Below are positions 60,896 to 64,000 of a stretch of 64,000 nucleotides of DNA, piece by piece. The first letter of the stretch is position 1. Each line of letters starts with the position of its first letter. Under the pieces are notes generated by a model. That model had not been told where the DNA came from and searched no databases. It saw nothing but the letters and a program-made list of their open reading frames with translations. This DNA is from Leifsonia sp040686855 (lineage in GTDB: Bacteria > Actinomycetota > Actinomycetes > Actinomycetales > Microbacteriaceae): positions 744,001-808,000 of the forward strand of contig NZ_JBFBOG010000001.1 of assembly GCF_040686855.1 (NCBI RefSeq), in the 5' to 3' direction. Position numbers and translations under genes: made by a program.

Positions 60896-61915
60896 ATGCG
60901 CAGAGTCATCGCCTCCCTGATCGGCGCAGCCCTGGTGTCGGCTGCGCTCGCGTGGACCCCGACGGCACCGGGCGCCCGCGCCGACGATCTTCCCGCCTTC
61001 GGCAGCCGCCTGTACGTCGACCCCACCAGCGACGCCCAGCGGATGTACGACTCCCTGACCGCCCGGGGCGACGCGACGAAGGCGGCGCTCATCGGCCGGA
61101 TCGCGAGCCGTCCGACGGCGGTCTGGCTGGGCGACTGGTACACGCCGACGCTGCTGGTCAGCGTGATCCAGCGTCACCTCCGTGCGGCGGCGGCCCAAGG
61201 AGCGACGCCGGTGTTCGTCACGTACGCGATCCCCGACCGGGACTGCGGCGGCTTCTCGGCGGGCGGCTACACGGCCGACCAGTACCTCGACTGGACCCGG
61301 CAGGTGGCGGGCGCGCTGGCGGGGAGCCGCGCCGTCGTCCTGATCGAACCGGACTCGCTCGCCATGCTCTCCAGCGCCAAGTGCGCGGGTGTTGCCGCGA
61401 CACGGCTCCCGCTGCTGCAGTCCGCGGTCGGGATCCTGGCGGCCGCCGGGGTCTCCACCTACCTCGACGGCGGCAACGCCCGCTGGCTGACCCCGGACGC
61501 ACAGGCGGCGTATCTGAGGGCTGCCGGGATCGCCGGTGCGCGCGGATTCTTCACCAACGTCTCCAACTTCGACACCACGCAGAGCGAGCGGGACTACGCC
61601 GGGAAGATCTCCTCCCGCGTCGGCTGGAAGCATTTCGTGATCGACGTGTCCCGCAACGGCAACGGCTGGACCGGCGCCTGGTGCAACCCGCCCGGGGCGG
61701 CGCTCGGCCAGGACCCCCAGATCACCGAGTCGCCCTCGACCAAGCTGGACGCCCTGCTCTGGGTGAAGCACCCTGGCGCGAGCGACGGACCCTGCAACGG
61801 CGGGCCGCCGGCCGGCGCCTGGTACGAGAGCGCGGCCGAGGCGCTGGTGCTGAACAGCCCGAGTCTCCGGGTGATCTCGCCGGCGATCCTCAGAGCGAGG
61901 CCGCCGCGCCGCTGA
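60896..61915 (+). CDS. Secreted GH6 cellulase-like hydrolase
   Basis: A 339-residue exported glycoside hydrolase of family 6 (endoglucanase/cellobiohydrolase). A signal peptide ends near residue 29 (GARA before DD). GH6 segments are present: TYAIPDRDCGGFSAGG (catalytic acid Asp in IPDRDC), LIEPDSLAML, YLDGGNARWL, GFFTNVSNFDTT and LLWVKHPGASDG near the end. There is no cellulose-binding module. GATAGT lies six bases before the ATG (leaderless). The 3' end overlaps the convergent LysR gene by 26 bases. Confidence 0.93.
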   Translation: MRRVIASLIGAALVSAALAWTPTAPGARADDLPAFGSRLYVDPTSDAQRMYDSLTARGDATKAALIGRIASRPTAVWLGDWYTPTLLVSVIQRHLRAAAAQGATPVFVTYAIPDRDCGGFSAGGYTADQYLDWTRQVAGALAGSRAVVLIEPDSLAMLSSAKCAGVAATRLPLLQSAVGILAAAGVSTYLDGGNARWLTPDAQAAYLRAAGIAGARGFFTNVSNFDTTQSERDYAGKISSRVGWKHFVIDVSRNGNGWTGAWCNPPGAALGQDPQITESPSTKLDALLWVKHPGASDGPCNGGPPAGAWYESAAEALVLNSPSLRVISPAILRARPPRR

Positions 61916-62831
61916 CCGCGGCGAATCCGTCCCGGACCGCGGCGACGAGATGGCGGACGGCCGGCGAGGACCGCCGGTCGGCGTCCTCGGGCGGCGCCGT
62001 CGCCACGAGGATCGTGCGCACGAACGACGGGTCGTCGATCGGCCGCAGGACGATGCCCGGGTGCTCGGCCGTCGTCGCCAATCGGGGGATGATACCGACC
62101 ACCATCCGCGCGGCGGTCATACCCAGGAGGACCTGGAAGTCGTCGGTCCGGATCGCGACGTCGAGGACCTGCCCGTCCGCGGCGAAGGCGTCGGCGAGGA
62201 CGCGGTCGATCGCGTCCTCCGTCGACGTGGCGCAGACCCAGCGCTCGTCCCGGAGCGAGAGGAGCGCGGCGCGGTCGACCGCCGGTCGGGACGCGAGCGG
62301 GTGGCCGGTCGGCAGCGCGAGCATCAGGGGATCCCGATACACCTCCATGGCGTGCACGGCCGGACGGAACGGCAGTTCGTAACCGGGCACGGTGTAGACC
62401 AGGGCGACATCGAGCGCGCCGCGGTTGATCCTGTCGACGAGCGCCGGAACCTCCTCGACCGTCGCATCGATCCCGATCCCGAGGTCGCCGACAGCGTCGG
62501 CGACGAACGGCAGGATGCTGGCCGCCGCGGTCGCGAAGGTCCCCAGCCGCAGTCGCACCCGCCCGAGCTCGCTGAACTCGCGCGCATCCGCGATCGCCCG
62601 CTCGCTGAGGGTCAGGATCTGCTGCGCACGCTCGAGGAGCAGCATCCCGACCGGGGTCAGCCGGCTGCCGCGGGGCGAACGTACCAGTACGGGCGAACCG
62701 ACCAGCCGCTCGAGGTTCTTCAGGTGGTAGTCGACCGTCGGCTGACCCCACCCGAGACGGCGGGCGGCCGCCGTCACCGAGCCCTCGGCATGCACGGCTT
62801 TGAGCGCTTCGAACTGTCGCAGATCTGCCAT
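61890..62831 (-). CDS. LysR-family regulator
   Basis: A 313-residue LysR protein. The winged helix is FEALKAVHAEGSVTAAARRLGWGQPTVDYHLKNLERLVGSP, and the effector domain includes RVRLRLGTFATAAASILP. The ATG at 62831 was chosen; longer upstream frames are shadows. It is divergent from the amino-acid permease at 62989, a plausible target. It could also act on the adjacent cellulase gene. Confidence 0.9.
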   Translation of the reverse strand: MADLRQFEALKAVHAEGSVTAAARRLGWGQPTVDYHLKNLERLVGSPVLVRSPRGSRLTPVGMLLLERAQQILTLSERAIADAREFSELGRVRLRLGTFATAAASILPFVADAVGDLGIGIDATVEEVPALVDRINRGALDVALVYTVPGYELPFRPAVHAMEVYRDPLMLALPTGHPLASRPAVDRAALLSLRDERWVCATSTEDAIDRVLADAFAADGQVLDVAIRTDDFQVLLGMTAARMVVGIIPRLATTAEHPGIVLRPIDDPSFVRTILVATAPPEDADRRSSPAVRHLVAAVRDGFAAVSGAAASL

Positions 62832-62988
62832 GCGCGTGCTCCGTCTGGATGGATGCGGTCGCTTCAGCGGAGAAGCGAGCCACATACACTCTATGTGGGT
62901 CGGGCGGACTTTAGGGGTTCTGATCGACCGCGCCCACCGCAACGATGGATGGCGGATCCGATTGCCCCGCCATTCGAAGGAGACTGGT

Positions 62989-64000
62989 ATGCCCACCATC
63001 GCCCAGCAGCTGCTGCGCAGAAAACCCACGACGCCTCCCGGCACCGGCGAGGTCCAGCTCAAACGGAGCATCGGCCTCTTCTCGCTGACCATGATCGGAG
63101 TCGGCGGCACGCTCGGCACCGGCATCTTCTTCATCCTGTCCCAGGCGGTCCCCGTCGCCGGTCCCGCCGTGATCTGGTCGTTCGTCATCGGCGGCGTCGT
63201 GGCCGGGCTCACCGCGCTCTGCTACGCCGAGATGGCGGGCGCCGTCCCCGTCTCGGGCTCGACCTACTCCTACGCGTACGCCACACTCGGCGAGGGCACC
63301 GCGATGGCGGTCGGAGCCTGTCTCCTGCTGGAGTACGGCGTGTCAACGGCCGCGGTCGCGGTCGGATGGTCGCAGTACGTCAACCAGCTGCTCCAGAACC
63401 TCGTCGGCTGGCAGCTTCCCGTCCAGCTCTCCCAGGCGCCGGAGCAGGGCGGCATCATCAACGTCCCCGCGATCATCGTCATCGTGCTCTGCTCGCTGCT
63501 GCTCCTGCGCGGCGCGCGCGAGTCCACGACGGTGAACAGCATCATGGTCGTCATCAAGATCGCCGTCGTCGTGTTCTTCTGCGCCGTGGCCTTCACGGGG
63601 TGGAACGCCGACCACTTCCACGACTTCGCTCCCGCCGGCTTCGCCGGAATCGTCGGCGGAGCCGGGATCATCTTCTTCTCGTTCGTCGGCCTCGACGCGG
63701 TGTCGACGGCGGGCGAGGAGGCGAAGAACCCGAAGCGGAACCTGCCGCTCGCCATCATCTTCGCGCTGCTGATCATCATCGTGCTCTACGTCGGAACGAG
63801 CCTGGCGGCCCTCGGCGCCCAGGCGCCGTCGAAGTTCGAGAACCAGGATGCGGGACTCGCCGCGATCCTTCAGAACATCGTCGGCGCCAGCTGGCCCGGC
63901 ACCGTCGTCGCGATCGGCGCGATCATCTCCATCTTCTCCGTGACGCTCGTCGTGCTGTACGGGCAGACGCGCATCCTGTTCGCCATGTCCCGGGACGGGA
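62989..64000 (+). CDS. APC-family amino-acid permease, 3'-truncated
   Basis: The first 337 residues of an amino-acid/polyamine/cation-family permease are visible before the window ends. After a basic N-terminus (LRRKPTTPPG) comes helix 1 GLFSLTMIGVGGTLGTGIFF with the substrate-binding GxGxxxGTGIF pattern, then at least seven further helices, including VGLDAVSTAGEEAKNPKRNLP, the typical helix 6 loop of cationic amino-acid transporters. AAGGAG precedes the ATG. It is divergent from the LysR gene. Confidence 0.93.
   Translation, partial: MPTIAQQLLRRKPTTPPGTGEVQLKRSIGLFSLTMIGVGGTLGTGIFFILSQAVPVAGPAVIWSFVIGGVVAGLTALCYAEMAGAVPVSGSTYSYAYATLGEGTAMAVGACLLLEYGVSTAAVAVGWSQYVNQLLQNLVGWQLPVQLSQAPEQGGIINVPAIIVIVLCSLLLLRGARESTTVNSIMVVIKIAVVVFFCAVAFTGWNADHFHDFAPAGFAGIVGGAGIIFFSFVGLDAVSTAGEEAKNPKRNLPLAIIFALLIIIVLYVGTSLAALGAQAPSKFENQDAGLAAILQNIVGASWPGTVVAIGAIISIFSVTLVVLYGQTRILFAMSRDG

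Overview
The window is high-GC (about 70%), densely coded DNA from an actinobacterium, most probably a member of the Microbacteriaceae (Leifsonia-like; inferred from gene content and style, not tested by search). Indicators are a BioQ-controlled bioYMN biotin importer, a mycothiol-type ArsC, the Lhr helicase/Nei pair, DUF3566 and DUF4916 proteins, HelD, an LCP cell-wall ligase with a LytR_C domain, and many start codons lying 5-7 bases after a TAnnnT -10 box (leaderless transcripts). I see no rRNA, tRNA, CRISPR array, prophage, transposase or replication origin. The region looks like ordinary chromosome with many small regulator/target modules.

Layout. 1-8.5 kb: a truncated gene and a DUF1684 protein, HelD (minus), a DEAD-box helicase with a long leader, twin long palindromes, a hydrolase-TetR pair under a palindromic operator, a NUDIX-like protein and a carboxylesterase. 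8.5-20.1 kb: Lhr helicase and Nei DNA glycosylase, an FMN reductase, a membrane protein, MarR, LCP, PoxB and a ScbR-like TetR. 20.3-23.6 kb: DUF3566, then divergent bioQ and bioY-bioM-bioN with two BioQ operators, then a CHY zinc-finger protein. 23.9-28.7 kb: a 1588-residue secreted nuclease/5'-nucleotidase fusion with a possible PHO box upstream. 28.8-33 kb: LysR, DUF805, a kinase-like protein with a degenerate P-loop, TelA, DUF2200 and a small protein.

33-37.5 kb is the most interesting part. ArsR (C15/C16 and CVC cysteines) heads a minus-strand series with a nitronate monooxygenase, a hydrolase-LuxR fusion and a METTL7-like methyltransferase. Divergently, across a perfect 13+4+13 palindrome, lies a 21-residue peptide with six cysteines, followed by the arsenate reductase arsC. 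No arsenite pump is visible. The peptide is a good candidate for an undescribed arsenite-binding micropeptide. An OhrR-type regulator preceded by a 69-residue zinc-ribbon-like protein follows.

37.5-50 kb: small membrane and hypothetical proteins, a DesKR-like two-component system next to an ABC exporter, a haloperoxidase-like hydrolase, VOC proteins, a RibD_C reductase, a quinone oxidoreductase, a TMEM175 channel, and an MmyB-like regulator divergent from an alcohol dehydrogenase-cupin-SDR operon. 50-64 kb: a septum-formation-like protein, an epimerase, an S4 protein, a second DEAD-box helicase with a DbpA-type tail, a large membrane protein, CsbD, an ABM monooxygenase, an MFS exporter divergent from its TetR across three palindromes, a GNAT, a GH6 cellulase, LysR, and an amino-acid permease cut by the window end.
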